A DNA stretch of 39,835 nucleotides from assembly GCA_016867455.1 (NCBI GenBank), contig VGJJ01000004.1, forward strand, positions 1 through 39,835, in the 5' to 3' direction. This document shows positions 27,965-38,992 of this stretch, piece after piece (position 1 is the stretch's first letter; each line of letters begins with the position of its first letter). The position numbers were made by a program, and so were the translations under genes. The stretch comes from Candidatus Iainarchaeum sp. (GTDB taxonomy: Archaea; Iainarchaeota; Iainarchaeia; Iainarchaeales; VGJJ01). Below the pieces are notes generated by a model that ran no database searches, had not been told where the DNA came from, and worked only from the letters and a program-made list of their open reading frames with translations.

Positions 27965-30583
27965 ATGCTGTTGAAAAAAATCCAAAACATTGAATTCGGT
28001 GTACTTTCTCCTGAACAAATACGAAAAATGTCAGCGATTGAAATCAAAAGTCCTGAAACATACGACAAAGACGGATACCCCATGGAAGGCGGACTCATGG
28101 ATCCCCACTTGGGAGTCATCAATCCCTCATTACGCTGTAAGACCTGTGGACAAAAAATGAAACAATGCCCCGGACACTTCGGTAGTTTAGAAATGGTCCG
28201 ACCCATTGTTCATCCCAAGTTCTCCAACAAACTCGAAGAATTATTGCATGCCACGTGTAAAGAATGCGGAAAAATAGCATTGAAAGACGAATCATTAGAA
28301 GAATTCAAGAAATCCATTGAACGATTAGACAAAGAAGAAGCCGTGAAATTACTCGTGAAGAAAACCAAAACCAAGCGAAAATGCCCCCACTGCGGAGCGG
28401 CGAGAGCGGAAATTTTGTTGGACAAACCAACCAACTTCTACTTGGACAAGGACCGACTCTACCCATCCCAAATTAGAGAATGGGTCGAAAAAATATCCGA
28501 AGAAGACTTGAAATTATTCGCCTATGACTTGACACGACTGCGACCCGAATGGTTTATTCAAACCGTGTTGCAAATCCCCCCCATCACGATTCGACCATCC
28601 ATTACTCTTGAATCGGGAATCAAATCCGAAGATGACTTGACGCACAAGTTAGTAGATGTTATCCGCATTAATCTACGATTGAAAGACAACATTGATGCGG
28701 GAGCACCACAACTCATTATTGAAGACTTGTGGGACTTGCTCCAGTATCACGTCACCACGTACTTTGATAACGACACCGCGGGAGTGCCTCCCGCGAAACA
28801 CCGCTCGGGTCGTTCACTCCGAACACTGGTGCAGCGATTGAAAGGAAAAAAGGGTCGTTTCCGATACAACTTAACCGGAAAGCGCGTCAATTATGCCGCA
28901 CGATCAACGATTATCCCAGACCCCTACTTGAGCATTAACCAAGTCGGAGTGCCTGAACCCATTGCCAACAATTTGACGGTGCCCGAATTTGTCACGGAAT
29001 GGAACATCGAAGAAATGAAAAAATTCATCAAGAAAGGAGACAATGTCGTTTACATCACGAAACCCAATGGTTTACGTAAGAAAGTCACGGAACTCAACAA
29101 GAAAGAAGTCATTGAAGAATTAGAAGTAGGAAGCAAAGTCGAACGCATTCTACAAGACGGAGACATCGTCTTGTTCAACCGACAACCCTCACTTCACCGA
29201 TTGTCCATGTTGGCGCACGAAGTAAAAGTCATGCCCAACAAGGCCATCCGAATGAACCCCATGGTATGTAAACCCTACAACGCGGACTTCGACGGAGACG
29301 AAATGAACCTACACGTGCCTCAAACACAAGAAGGAATATCCGAAGCACGCGAACTAATGTACGTGGAAAACCAAGTCATCTCCCCAAGACACGGTCAACC
29401 CGTTATTGGCGGACAAGAAGATGACATGACAGGATTATTCATCCTAACCATGGACCAGACCGAGTTCACAAAAGAAGAAGCCATGCACTATTTGTACAAC
29501 ATGGGAATTACTGAACTTCCAGAACCTGATCGCGGAAAAAAATACTCCGGAAAACTCATCTACTCCATGGCATTGCCTGAGAAACTAAACGTGGAATACC
29601 ATAACAACACGGCCAAACAATTGAAAGGAGCCAAAATTCCACGAGAAGGAAATGAAGCCATCTACAAAGACGCGGAAGTCAAAATCGAAGATGGAAAACT
29701 CGTGAAAGGAACAATCGACTCGTCTTCTGCACTTGTTGAGAGTATTTTACGAAACTACACCCCGCATGAATTGGAACGCTATTACTGGAGAATGGCCCAC
29801 CTCACGCACGAATTATTGACAACGAAAGGATTGTCCATTTCCATTGCCGAATTTGAAAACACTCCCGAATTAGAAAACGTGCGAAAAGAAGCCATCGAAG
29901 AAGAAATCACGGAAGGAACAGAACTCGCACGCAAGTTTGCGGAAGGAGTACTCGAACCATTGCCCGGACGCACCGTGGGAGAAAGTTTCGAATTACTCAT
30001 GGTTAGATTGGGAGGAAAAACAAAAGCCAAGGTCCAAGGAAAAATTGCCGAATACAAACTCAAGAAACTCTTGGAAGCCAAACGCCCCACTCTCGACACG
30101 ATGCCTATTATTGTTTCCGGAGGACGCGGAAGCATGCTGAACGTGGCCAACATGTCCGGATTCTGGGGACAAATCTCCGTCCGTACCGGAAGACCCAAGA
30201 AAGGATTCACGGGCCGATTAATCGCATTGAACGAGAAAAACGACCTCGCTCCCAAAGCCGGAGGATTCGTCTCCTCGAACTTTGTCCAAGGAATGAACCC
30301 CACGGAATACTTCATGCACTCCATGGGTGGACGACAAGGAGAAGTGGACACGGGTGTTGCGACAAAAGTGTCGGGATACTTGTACAGACGATTAGCTAAC
30401 TCCTTGAAGGATTTGCACGTTTCCAACGACGAAACTGTACGAACGGCCAACAAAGACGTTGTCCAATTCCGCTACGGAGAAGACGGAGTATTCCCCGCCC
30501 GCACGAGTGGGGGGAACTTTGCCAATATGGATGAAATTATTCGCAACATGAATCGCAAAGAAAAAAAGGAAAGGAAGAATTAA
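27965..30583 (+). CDS. rpoA1: DNA-directed RNA polymerase subunit A'
   Basis: Catalytic NADFDGDEMNLHVPQT; zinc ribbons CKTCGQKMKQCPGHFG and CKECGK/CPHCGA. Confidence 0.98.
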   Translation: MLLKKIQNIEFGVLSPEQIRKMSAIEIKSPETYDKDGYPMEGGLMDPHLGVINPSLRCKTCGQKMKQCPGHFGSLEMVRPIVHPKFSNKLEELLHATCKECGKIALKDESLEEFKKSIERLDKEEAVKLLVKKTKTKRKCPHCGAARAEILLDKPTNFYLDKDRLYPSQIREWVEKISEEDLKLFAYDLTRLRPEWFIQTVLQIPPITIRPSITLESGIKSEDDLTHKLVDVIRINLRLKDNIDAGAPQLIIEDLWDLLQYHVTTYFDNDTAGVPPAKHRSGRSLRTLVQRLKGKKGRFRYNLTGKRVNYAARSTIIPDPYLSINQVGVPEPIANNLTVPEFVTEWNIEEMKKFIKKGDNVVYITKPNGLRKKVTELNKKEVIEELEVGSKVERILQDGDIVLFNRQPSLHRLSMLAHEVKVMPNKAIRMNPMVCKPYNADFDGDEMNLHVPQTQEGISEARELMYVENQVISPRHGQPVIGGQEDDMTGLFILTMDQTEFTKEEAMHYLYNMGITELPEPDRGKKYSGKLIYSMALPEKLNVEYHNNTAKQLKGAKIPREGNEAIYKDAEVKIEDGKLVKGTIDSSSALVESILRNYTPHELERYYWRMAHLTHELLTTKGLSISIAEFENTPELENVRKEAIEEEITEGTELARKFAEGVLEPLPGRTVGESFELLMVRLGGKTKAKVQGKIAEYKLKKLLEAKRPTLDTMPIIVSGGRGSMLNVANMSGFWGQISVRTGRPKKGFTGRLIALNEKNDLAPKAGGFVSSNFVQGMNPTEYFMHSMGGRQGEVDTGVATKVSGYLYRRLANSLKDLHVSNDETVRTANKDVVQFRYGEDGVFPARTSGGNFANMDEIIRNMNRKEKKERKN

Positions 30584-31798
<1,215 letters not shown>

Positions 31799-31802
31799 TG
31801 CG

Positions 31803-31816
31803 CCGCTTCCGATCGG
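31803..31816 (+). repeat. Post-stop hairpin motif copy 1 (CCGCTTCCGATCGG)
   Basis: Identical 14-mer at 35729-35742 after EF-2 stop. Confidence 0.75.
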
Positions 31817-31829
31817 CGGTCCCGGTGTT

Positions 31830-31852
31830 GTGGTGCCAATGAATGGCACCAC
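31830..31852 (+). terminator. Perfect 8-bp hairpin in rpoA2-L30e spacer
   Basis: GTGGTGCC aatgaat GGCACCAC followed by tctttt. Confidence 0.5.
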
Positions 31853-31893
31853 TCTTTTCCGTCAACACTTTTCCACCGAAAAGGGCTGGTGGG

Positions 31894-31920
31894 GTTATTG
31901 CTTTGCAATAACTCGTTTTT
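31894..31920 (+). terminator. Intrinsic-like terminator upstream of L30e promoter
   Basis: GTTATTGC ttt GCAATAAC followed by TCGTTTTT. Confidence 0.6.
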
Positions 31921-31936
31921 CGCTTTCAGGGGCGGA

Positions 31937-31943
31937 TTTATAT
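31937..31943 (+). promoter_or_regulatory. TATA box for L30e-S12-S7-EF2 operon
   Basis: TTTATAT in ggcggaTTTATATgcc, with GGAGGTG RBS downstream. Confidence 0.55.
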
Positions 31944-32004
31944 GCCTTTCCCAGGGGATTTAGAGTATCATTCATTGATTCTGTGAAACACGGAGGTGTG
32001 GAGA

Positions 32005-32379
32005 ATGGATCATGCAGAAGCCGGAAAAGAGATTCGTCGTGCCGTAGACACGGGAAAAGTCCTTTTTGGCACGAAAGAAAGCCTGTATTCACTCAAACAC
32101 GGTGAAGGCTTATTGCTCATTCTCACGAAAAACGCTCCCGTATTAAACGTGGAAGAAATGACTCACATTGCCACCCTCGCCAGCGTTCCCGTATACACTT
32201 TTGCGGGAAACGGATTGGAATTAGGAAGCGTGTGCGGAAAACCATACGTTATTTCGGCATTGTTGGTTACGGACGCAGGAAAGAGTAAAGTCCTACAATT
32301 AGGAGAAGCCAACACGCAAGTAGCGGAAACGGCAGTCGAAACCAGTAAAAAAGGGAGAAAAAAACGCGCAGCGAATTGA
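32005..32379 (+). CDS. rpl30e: Ribosomal protein L30e
   Basis: IRRAVDTGKVLFGTKESLYSLKHGEGLLLILTKNAP...VPVYTFAGNGLELGSVCGKPYVISALLV; position after rpoA2. Confidence 0.9.
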   Translation: MDHAEAGKEIRRAVDTGKVLFGTKESLYSLKHGEGLLLILTKNAPVLNVEEMTHIATLASVPVYTFAGNGLELGSVCGKPYVISALLVTDAGKSKVLQLGEANTQVAETAVETSKKGRKKRAAN

Positions 32380-32431
32380 GGAATTTATAATTCTTAGCGC
32401 GTACACAACTACTAACACACGGTGAAAAAAA

Positions 32432-32860
32432 ATGGCTCGAGGAGAATTTGCAGCACGACAATTGGAAGACAAGCGTTCCAAATGGCGAATGAAGGATCCC
32501 TATCACAAGCGACGCATTTTACGATTACGCGAAAAATACGACCCATTAGAAGGAGCACCGCAGGCCAAAGCTATTGTTTTAGAAAAACGCGGAGTCACCC
32601 AAAAACAGCCGCACTCCGGAATCATGAAATGTGTACGCGTACAATTAATCAAAAATGGAAAACAAGTCACGGCATTCTGCCCACGCGACGGTGCCATCAA
32701 GTTCGTGGATGAACACGATGAAGTCATCATCGAAGGAATTGGCGGATCCCAAGGAGGACCATACGGTTCACAGTGGGGAGTCAAGTACCGCGTGACGCAT
32801 GTGAACGGACAATCATTAGAAATGCTCCGCTCTGGAAAGAAGGAGAAGGTCAAGCGATAA
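32432..32860 (+). CDS. rps12: Ribosomal protein S12 (uS12), with unusual loop residues
   Basis: [40 protein letters not shown]; position between L30e and S7. Confidence 0.95.
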   Translation: MARGEFAARQLEDKRSKWRMKDPYHKRRILRLREKYDPLEGAPQAKAIVLEKRGVTQKQPHSGIMKCVRVQLIKNGKQVTAFCPRDGAIKFVDEHDEVIIEGIGGSQGGPYGSQWGVKYRVTHVNGQSLEMLRSGKKEKVKR

Positions 32861-32897
32861 TATTCTAAAAAAAGGTAAACGTGTGAGTGTGAAAACA

Positions 32898-33503
32898 ATG
32901 GAAACCAAAGTGTTTGGAAAATGGGACGTCTCCGGAGTCACGATGAAAGACCAGACGTTAACGCGACAAATCGCCTTAACCGGAAAAGTAGTCCCCCATA
33001 CCTTTGGACGAGGAGCCAAGCGCGCCTACGGTAAAGAAAAAATCAACATTGTGGAACGACTCGTGAACAAAGTCATGCGTTCCGGACAAGGAAAACGAAA
33101 GTTGAGCGGAAAATATATCCGCGGACGCGGTTCCTGCGGAAAAAAAATACAAGCCATGCGCATCGTGGAAGAAGCATTTGACATTGTTCACACGCAAACG
33201 AAAGAAAATCCCATTCAAATACTTGTACGAGCTATCGAGAACGCTGCCCCACGCGAAGACATTACCCGATTAAAGAAAGGTGGAGTCGCCTACTCGCAAG
33301 CCGTGGATGTTTCCCCCCTCAAACGAGTGGATGAGAGTGTGAAGAACCTCGCCCTCGCCGGATTCTACGGAAGCTTCAACAACAACACTTCTGCCGCCGA
33401 AGCATTAGCCAAAGAACTCGTTCAAGCCGCCAAAGACGACAACAACGCCATGTCGATTAAACGCCGAAATGAAGTGGAACGTATCGCATTGGCTTCACGA
33501 TAA
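32898..33503 (+). CDS. rps7: Ribosomal protein S7 (uS7)
   Basis: INIVERLVNKVMRSGQGKRKLSGKYIRGRGSCGKKIQAMRIVEEAFDIVHTQTKENPIQILVRAIENAAPREDITRLKKGGVAYSQAVDVSPLKRVD; start uncertain (ATG 32898 or GTG 32883). Confidence 0.93.
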   Translation: METKVFGKWDVSGVTMKDQTLTRQIALTGKVVPHTFGRGAKRAYGKEKINIVERLVNKVMRSGQGKRKLSGKYIRGRGSCGKKIQAMRIVEEAFDIVHTQTKENPIQILVRAIENAAPREDITRLKKGGVAYSQAVDVSPLKRVDESVKNLALAGFYGSFNNNTSAAEALAKELVQAAKDDNNAMSIKRRNEVERIALASR

Positions 33504-33535
33504 TTGAGGAAGTTGTATAGGGGAGCTGATGAGTT

Positions 33536-35728
33536 ATGGGTCGAAAAGAAGAAATGGCCGCCGCGGCACAAAAACTGATGGGGCACCAGCAGGATGTTAG
33601 AAACTTAGGAATTGTGGCGCACATCGACCACGGTAAAACAACGCTCTCCGACAACCTCATCGCAGCTGCCGGACTCATCAATAAAGAATTGGCTGGAAAG
33701 CAACAGTTCATGGATTTTGAAGACCAAGAACAAGAACGCGGAATTACCATCAACGCGGCCAACATCTCCCTCGTTCCAACCGTGCACGGAAAACAATACC
33801 TCATCAACTTAATCGACACCCCCGGACACGTTGACTTCGGTGGAGAAGTCATCCGCGCCATGCGTGCGGTAGATGGAATTATCCTAGTAGTAGACTCCGT
33901 TGAAGGAGTCATGCCTCAAACAGAAACCGTTATCCGACAAGCATTGCGCGAAAACGTTAAACCAACTTTATTCATCAACAAAGTAGATCGCTTGATTAAC
34001 GAGTTGCAAGTGGATGAAGCCGAAATGCAAAAACGATTCGTGAAAACCATTACGCAAGTGAACAATCTCATTCGAAAAAACGCCCCCGCGGGAAGAGAAG
34101 AAACGTGGCAAGTCAACCCCGGAAATGGAAGCGTTTGCTTTGGAAGCGCCTACAATCACTGGGCCGTGTCCGTGACATCCATGGCACGCACGGGAATTAA
34201 TTTCAAACAAGTGTACGACTTGATGAAGACAGACAAGCAAAAAGAATTGTCGGCCAAATCTCCATTAGAAGACACGATCTTCGAAATGGTCGTCAAACAC
34301 TTGCCCAACCCCACGGAAGCACAAAAATACCGAACGCCCGTGATTTGGACCGGAGAACAAGAAAGCGAAATAGGAAAATCAATGGTGGCCTGTAACCAAA
34401 CAGGACCCGTTGCCATGATGGTTACCGATGTTTCGGTAGACCCGCACGCAGGAGACATTGCAACCGGACGCGTGTACTCGGGAACGCTCAAGAAAGGAGT
34501 GAAAGTCAAACTCGTGGGTTCACAAAAAGAAGCCCAAATCAACCGCGTGGGAGTGTACATGGGACCCGAATTCGTGGAAGTTGAGAGTATCCCTGCTGGA
34601 AGTATCGGAGCCATCGTAGGATTGCGCGAAGCCTACTCCGGACAAACCGTCTCCGAATTAGAAATGCGCGAATTTGAATCATTCAAAACAAACGTGGAAC
34701 CGGTCATCACGGTTTCCATTGAAGCCAAGCAAACGAAGGATTTGCCTAAGCTGATTGAAGTCATTCGACAACTCACGAAGGAAGACCCCAACCTGAGAGC
34801 GAGTATCAACCAAACAACCGGAGAACACTTGTTGTCTGGAATGGGTGAATTGCACTTGGAAATCAACCAATACCGTATCGAAAAAACGCACGGCGTTGGA
34901 ATCACGGTCTCACCCCCAATTGTGGTGTACCACGAAACGATTACCGGAACATCTCCTGAATTGGAAGGAAAATCACCCAACAAGCACAACAAATTGTTGA
35001 TGATGGTGGAACCCATTCCCGCGGAAATTCAAAACAAATTAATCGAAAACAAAGTCCAAGGAAAAGTAAAAATGAAAGACAAAGAATGGATTGAAAAATT
35101 CCAAAATGCAGGAATAGACATTGATGAATCCAAAAAAGTGTGGGCGATTGAAAACTACAATTTGCTCGTGGATGGAACCAAAGGAATTCAAGCATTGCAC
35201 GAAATACGCGAACTCGTGATTCAAGGATTCCAAGAAGCCATGCACGGCGGTCCTCTCGCCAAAGAAGAAGTCCACGGTGTGAAAGTAACCTTAATGGATG
35301 CAAAGTTGCACGAGGATGCGATTCACCGCGGTCCATCACAAATTATCCCCGTGGTATCACGCACTATTTTCGCGTGTATGCTCTCCGCCAAAGCCGTGTT
35401 GCAGGAACCCAAACAATTGCTCACGATTACAACGCCTGAAGAATACATGGGTGCTGTGAGTAAAGAATTGCAGCAACGACGCGTACAAATAACGGAAATC
35501 AAAAACGAAGGAGACCAAGTGATTATCATTGGACTCGCCCCCGTGAAAGAACTCATCGGGTTCTCTCAAGCCATTCGCGGAGCCGCCCAAGGAAGAGTTA
35601 TTTGGACAGCCGAGTATCACGGATACGAGATTCTCCCGCCCGAATTGCAACGCAAGACCGTGGAAGAAGTGCGCAAACGAAAAGGAATGGATGCGGAAGT
35701 CAAACCCTATCATTTCTTCCTCGAATAA
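33536..35728 (+). CDS. fusA: Translation elongation factor EF-2
   Basis: GIVAHIDHGKTTLSDNLI, DEQERGITI-like box, DTPGHVDFGGEV, diphthamide region DAKLHEDAIHRGPSQIIP. Confidence 0.97.
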   Translation: MGRKEEMAAAAQKLMGHQQDVRNLGIVAHIDHGKTTLSDNLIAAAGLINKELAGKQQFMDFEDQEQERGITINAANISLVPTVHGKQYLINLIDTPGHVDFGGEVIRAMRAVDGIILVVDSVEGVMPQTETVIRQALRENVKPTLFINKVDRLINELQVDEAEMQKRFVKTITQVNNLIRKNAPAGREETWQVNPGNGSVCFGSAYNHWAVSVTSMARTGINFKQVYDLMKTDKQKELSAKSPLEDTIFEMVVKHLPNPTEAQKYRTPVIWTGEQESEIGKSMVACNQTGPVAMMVTDVSVDPHAGDIATGRVYSGTLKKGVKVKLVGSQKEAQINRVGVYMGPEFVEVESIPAGSIGAIVGLREAYSGQTVSELEMREFESFKTNVEPVITVSIEAKQTKDLPKLIEVIRQLTKEDPNLRASINQTTGEHLLSGMGELHLEINQYRIEKTHGVGITVSPPIVVYHETITGTSPELEGKSPNKHNKLLMMVEPIPAEIQNKLIENKVQGKVKMKDKEWIEKFQNAGIDIDESKKVWAIENYNLLVDGTKGIQALHEIRELVIQGFQEAMHGGPLAKEEVHGVKVTLMDAKLHEDAIHRGPSQIIPVVSRTIFACMLSAKAVLQEPKQLLTITTPEEYMGAVSKELQQRRVQITEIKNEGDQVIIIGLAPVKELIGFSQAIRGAAQGRVIWTAEYHGYEILPPELQRKTVEEVRKRKGMDAEVKPYHFFLE

Positions 35729-35742
35729 CCGCTTCCGATCGG
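35729..35742 (+). repeat. Post-stop hairpin motif copy 2 (CCGCTTCCGATCGG)
   Basis: Immediately follows the EF-2 TAA; identical to 31803-31816. Confidence 0.75.
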
Positions 35743-35756
35743 TTGTGCCGGAGTTA

Positions 35757-35780
35757 GGGTCCCTGCGCGTGCAGGAACCC
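35757..35780 (+). terminator. Strong hairpin downstream of EF-2
   Basis: GGGTCCCTGC gcgt GCAGGAACCC, one C.A mismatch. Confidence 0.5.
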
Positions 35781-35837
35781 AGACATTTTTCTCTGGCGTG
35801 TTACTCAAATAAAAACTGTGAGCGCGTGGAACAGTTC

Positions 35838-37358
35838 ATGTTCCCGCGACTCTATTCTTTTTTTCTTTTTTTCTTCGGAATACTTTTTTTTATCGGGTGT
35901 ATTTCTCCGCCTATTGAACCGCCTCCTGTTCCTTGCGTGGAAAACTGGACATGCAACCATTGGAGCACATGTGAAAACGGAATGCAAAACAGGGTGTGTG
36001 CGGATACCCATGCGTGCGGCACGGACGTAAACAAACCTATCATCACACAAACATGCGAAATGCCCCCGGTTTCCGTATGCGGAGATTTTGTCTGTGATGG
36101 GGATGAAAATGAAGTAACGTGTCCACTTGATTGTAAAACGATAGAACCCGCGCCAGAACCATTGGACATTCCTCTCGAAGTAACACTGGGAAATGTTCAA
36201 ACCGTGTTTGATTACGAAGAAGAATCATGTGCACAACTGGATTTGCCGGACGTTTACGCGCACGCATTTCGAGATGAACAAAATAATATTGTACTCGTTT
36301 CAGGAAACGCACCGGATAATTACTTCATGTATGGAAGCACGTTCAACAATCTTTCACGAAACTGTTCCCCCGTGCTGCGAAGCGGAGACGAATGGGATGT
36401 GGAAACATTCGACCATCAAGAATGGATCACCTCCACCTACACCGATGATGGGAAAACCATTCACGCGTTAGTACACAATGAGTATCACGATCCATATTCA
36501 CTAATTTGTAAACCCGGCGACACGCAACCGAGTAATTTGTGCTGGTATAATTTTGTCTCCTACGCACGCTCAACGGACGGGGGAAAAAAATTCACTCAAC
36601 CCAGTAGTCCAAACCACTTAGTGGCCGTTCCCCCATTCCAATGGGATGCAAATTCCGGAGGCATCAATCGAAAAGGAGAACCCATGAGGCCTGCTCCGCA
36701 AGGATATATGGAGCCCTCCAACATTGTGAAGCGAGAAGATGGATACTATTATGCCATGGTGCGCATGCTCCCCGGTAAAAGAAGCGGAGGCGACACCGTG
36801 TGCGTGATGCGCACCCAAAATTTGAGTCAACCCAACTCATGGAAATTCTGGGACGGAGACGCATACACGATTCCACTCACGAATCCTTATCCGAATGAGC
36901 CCGCGAATCCAAGTGATTACATTTGCGAACCCGTGAGTGAAGCCATCATCGGAGGGTTGCACGGAAGTTTAACCTACAACACGTACTTGCAACGATACAT
37001 GAATGTGGGCGCAGGAGTTTATGCGGATGATTTAGGAGAACTAACATGCGGATTTTGGTATTCGCTTTCGGAAGATTTAATCACGTGGGGAAAACCCCAC
37101 TTGTTGTACGAAACAGTTTTTGGATGGTCTCCGTGTAACAACCCCACGACCGCGCAACAAGCATTAAGCATCGACCAAGAAGCGTATCCCTCAATCATTG
37201 ACCACGATTCAAATGATCGAAGTTTCACCACCGCCGATGACACGGTGTATTTGTATTACATGCAAAACCAAGACAACCATTCCGCGGGAGGGTGGGGGCT
37301 GCGACGGAACCTTGTGAGGGTGCCCCTCATTTTTACTAAAAATAGTCTTCCCGAATGA
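35838..37358 (+). CDS. Secreted lipoprotein: TSP1-like and Cys-rich modules plus Asp-box beta-propeller (glycosidase-like)
   Basis: Lipobox-like FFIGC; WTCNHWSTCENGMQNRVC; CGDFVCDGDENEVTCPLDC; ARSTDGGKKFTQP Asp-box; FWYSLSEDLITWGKP. Confidence 0.7.
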   Translation: MFPRLYSFFLFFFGILFFIGCISPPIEPPPVPCVENWTCNHWSTCENGMQNRVCADTHACGTDVNKPIITQTCEMPPVSVCGDFVCDGDENEVTCPLDCKTIEPAPEPLDIPLEVTLGNVQTVFDYEEESCAQLDLPDVYAHAFRDEQNNIVLVSGNAPDNYFMYGSTFNNLSRNCSPVLRSGDEWDVETFDHQEWITSTYTDDGKTIHALVHNEYHDPYSLICKPGDTQPSNLCWYNFVSYARSTDGGKKFTQPSSPNHLVAVPPFQWDANSGGINRKGEPMRPAPQGYMEPSNIVKREDGYYYAMVRMLPGKRSGGDTVCVMRTQNLSQPNSWKFWDGDAYTIPLTNPYPNEPANPSDYICEPVSEAIIGGLHGSLTYNTYLQRYMNVGAGVYADDLGELTCGFWYSLSEDLITWGKPHLLYETVFGWSPCNNPTTAQQALSIDQEAYPSIIDHDSNDRSFTTADDTVYLYYMQNQDNHSAGGWGLRRNLVRVPLIFTKNSLPE

Positions 37359-37467
37359 CATTTTTGACATATTTAATGATTATTACACAAAAACAAGAAC
37401 CGCTTATTACTCGTGTTTTGACGGTTTTTGGCCCTATTCCTATTTAAATCATCCCTAGGGATTTTGC

Positions 37468-37473
37468 TTTATA
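37468..37473 (+). promoter_or_regulatory. TATA box candidate for EF-1A operon
   Basis: TTTATA in ttgcTTTATAccgcg ahead of a ~105-nt leader; alternative tatttaaatc at 37441. Confidence 0.4.
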
Positions 37474-37505
37474 CCGCGCCGGAAAGGGTGGCTTTTTCCC
37501 TCGTA

Positions 37506-37585
37506 AAAGGGGGATTCCCTTTAGTGTTGGTTGGAAACAACAAAAGGGAAGAGGTTTTTGATGAACCTTTTTCCTAAAAAGGTTC
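37506..37585 (+). promoter_or_regulatory. Structured EF-1A leader with alternative hairpins
   Basis: AAAGGG 37506-37511 / CCCTTT 37517-37522 / AAAGGG 37543-37548; GAACCTTTTT 37563-37572 / AAAAAGGTTC 37576-37585 just before GGAGG. Confidence 0.55.
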
Positions 37586-37601
37586 TTTGGAGGAATCAAC
37601 A

Positions 37602-38870
37602 ATGGCAGAAAAGCCCCATATCAATTTGATTTTCATTGGTCACGTCGACCATGGTAAGTCCACGTTAGTTGGACGCTTCCTGTACGATTCAGGAGCACTC
37701 GCCGAAAACGAGTACCGAAAAATTAAGGAAGAAGCAGAAGCCCGCGGAAAAGGATCATTTGCTTTCGCATACGTCATGGATAATTTGAAAGAAGAACGCG
37801 AACGCGGAGTTACCATTGACGTTTCCTATAAGAAATTTTCAGGAAAGAACAACAACTTCACCATTATTGACGCCCCCGGACATCGTGACTTCGTCAAGAA
37901 CATGATTACGGGAACCAGTCAAGCCGATGCGGCCGTGTTGGTTATTTCAGCCAAAGACGGTCCCCAGATGCAAACCAAGGAACACGCATTCTTGGCGAAC
38001 GTGATGGGAATCAAAGCACTCACAGTTGCCATCAACAAGATGGATGAAGTCGGATACAAAGAAGACGCATTCAAGAAAGTCAAAGAAGAAGCCACTAAAC
38101 TTGTAAAAATGGCCGGATTCCGCGACGAACAATTCGCTATCATCCCCGTGTCTGCGTGGTTAGGAGACAACGTTGCCAAGAAAAGCACCAACATGCCTTG
38201 GTACACCGGTCCCACGTTGTTAGAACGATTGGATTCGTTAACAGCGCCCAAGTTGCCCACGGACAAGCCTTTGCGCTTGCCCATTCAGGATGTCTACTCC
38301 ATTAAGGGAGTGGGAACCGTGCCTGTTGGACGCGTGGAAACGGGAATCATCAAGCCGAATGATAAGATTATCTTCATGCCCTCCAAAGCAGTGGGAGAAG
38401 TCAAATCACTCGAAGCGCATCACGAACAATTGCCTCAAGCATTGCCCGGAGACAACATCGGATTCAACGTGCGCGGACTCGAACGAAAGGATTGTAACCG
38501 CGGAGATGTGGTTGGACACCAATCTCATCCGCCCATGGTTGCCAAAGACTTCGAAGCCCAAATCGTCGTGTTGAACCACCCTACCGCAATCCCTGTAGGA
38601 TACACGCCGGTGTTCCACATGCACACGGCCCAAATGTCATGTACATTGGCCGAATTGAAGAAGCGAATGGATCCCAAAACAGGTGCCGTGCAGGAAGAGA
38701 ACCCCAAGTTCTTGAAAGCCGGAGACGCTGCGTTGGTGAAAATCATTCCGCAGAAACCATTAGTGGTGGAAGAATTCAAACTCTTCCCCTCACTCGGACG
38801 ATTTGCTGTCCGCGACATGGGACAAACCGTTGCTGCGGGAGTCGTGTTGAAGGTCACGCCCCGCGAGTAA
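37602..38870 (+). CDS. tuf: Translation elongation factor EF-1 alpha
   Basis: [63 protein letters not shown]. Confidence 0.97.
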   Translation: MAEKPHINLIFIGHVDHGKSTLVGRFLYDSGALAENEYRKIKEEAEARGKGSFAFAYVMDNLKEERERGVTIDVSYKKFSGKNNNFTIIDAPGHRDFVKNMITGTSQADAAVLVISAKDGPQMQTKEHAFLANVMGIKALTVAINKMDEVGYKEDAFKKVKEEATKLVKMAGFRDEQFAIIPVSAWLGDNVAKKSTNMPWYTGPTLLERLDSLTAPKLPTDKPLRLPIQDVYSIKGVGTVPVGRVETGIIKPNDKIIFMPSKAVGEVKSLEAHHEQLPQALPGDNIGFNVRGLERKDCNRGDVVGHQSHPPMVAKDFEAQIVVLNHPTAIPVGYTPVFHMHTAQMSCTLAELKKRMDPKTGAVQEENPKFLKAGDAALVKIIPQKPLVVEEFKLFPSLGRFAVRDMGQTVAAGVVLKVTPRE

Positions 38871-38871
38871 C

Positions 38872-38890
38872 TGTCCAATTTCGATTGGAC
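38872..38890 (+). terminator. Post-stop hairpin downstream of EF-1A
   Basis: GTCCAAT ttcg ATTGGAC, starts within three nt of the stop codon. Confidence 0.5.
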
Positions 38891-38992
38891 CAACCGACGG
38901 ACTACATCGCGGAGTTACTAGCGCAACCCCACAGTAGGCCTTCGTTAAAAATGTAATGTTGAAAAAAATGTTTAGAACAAGGTGAAAAGAAC

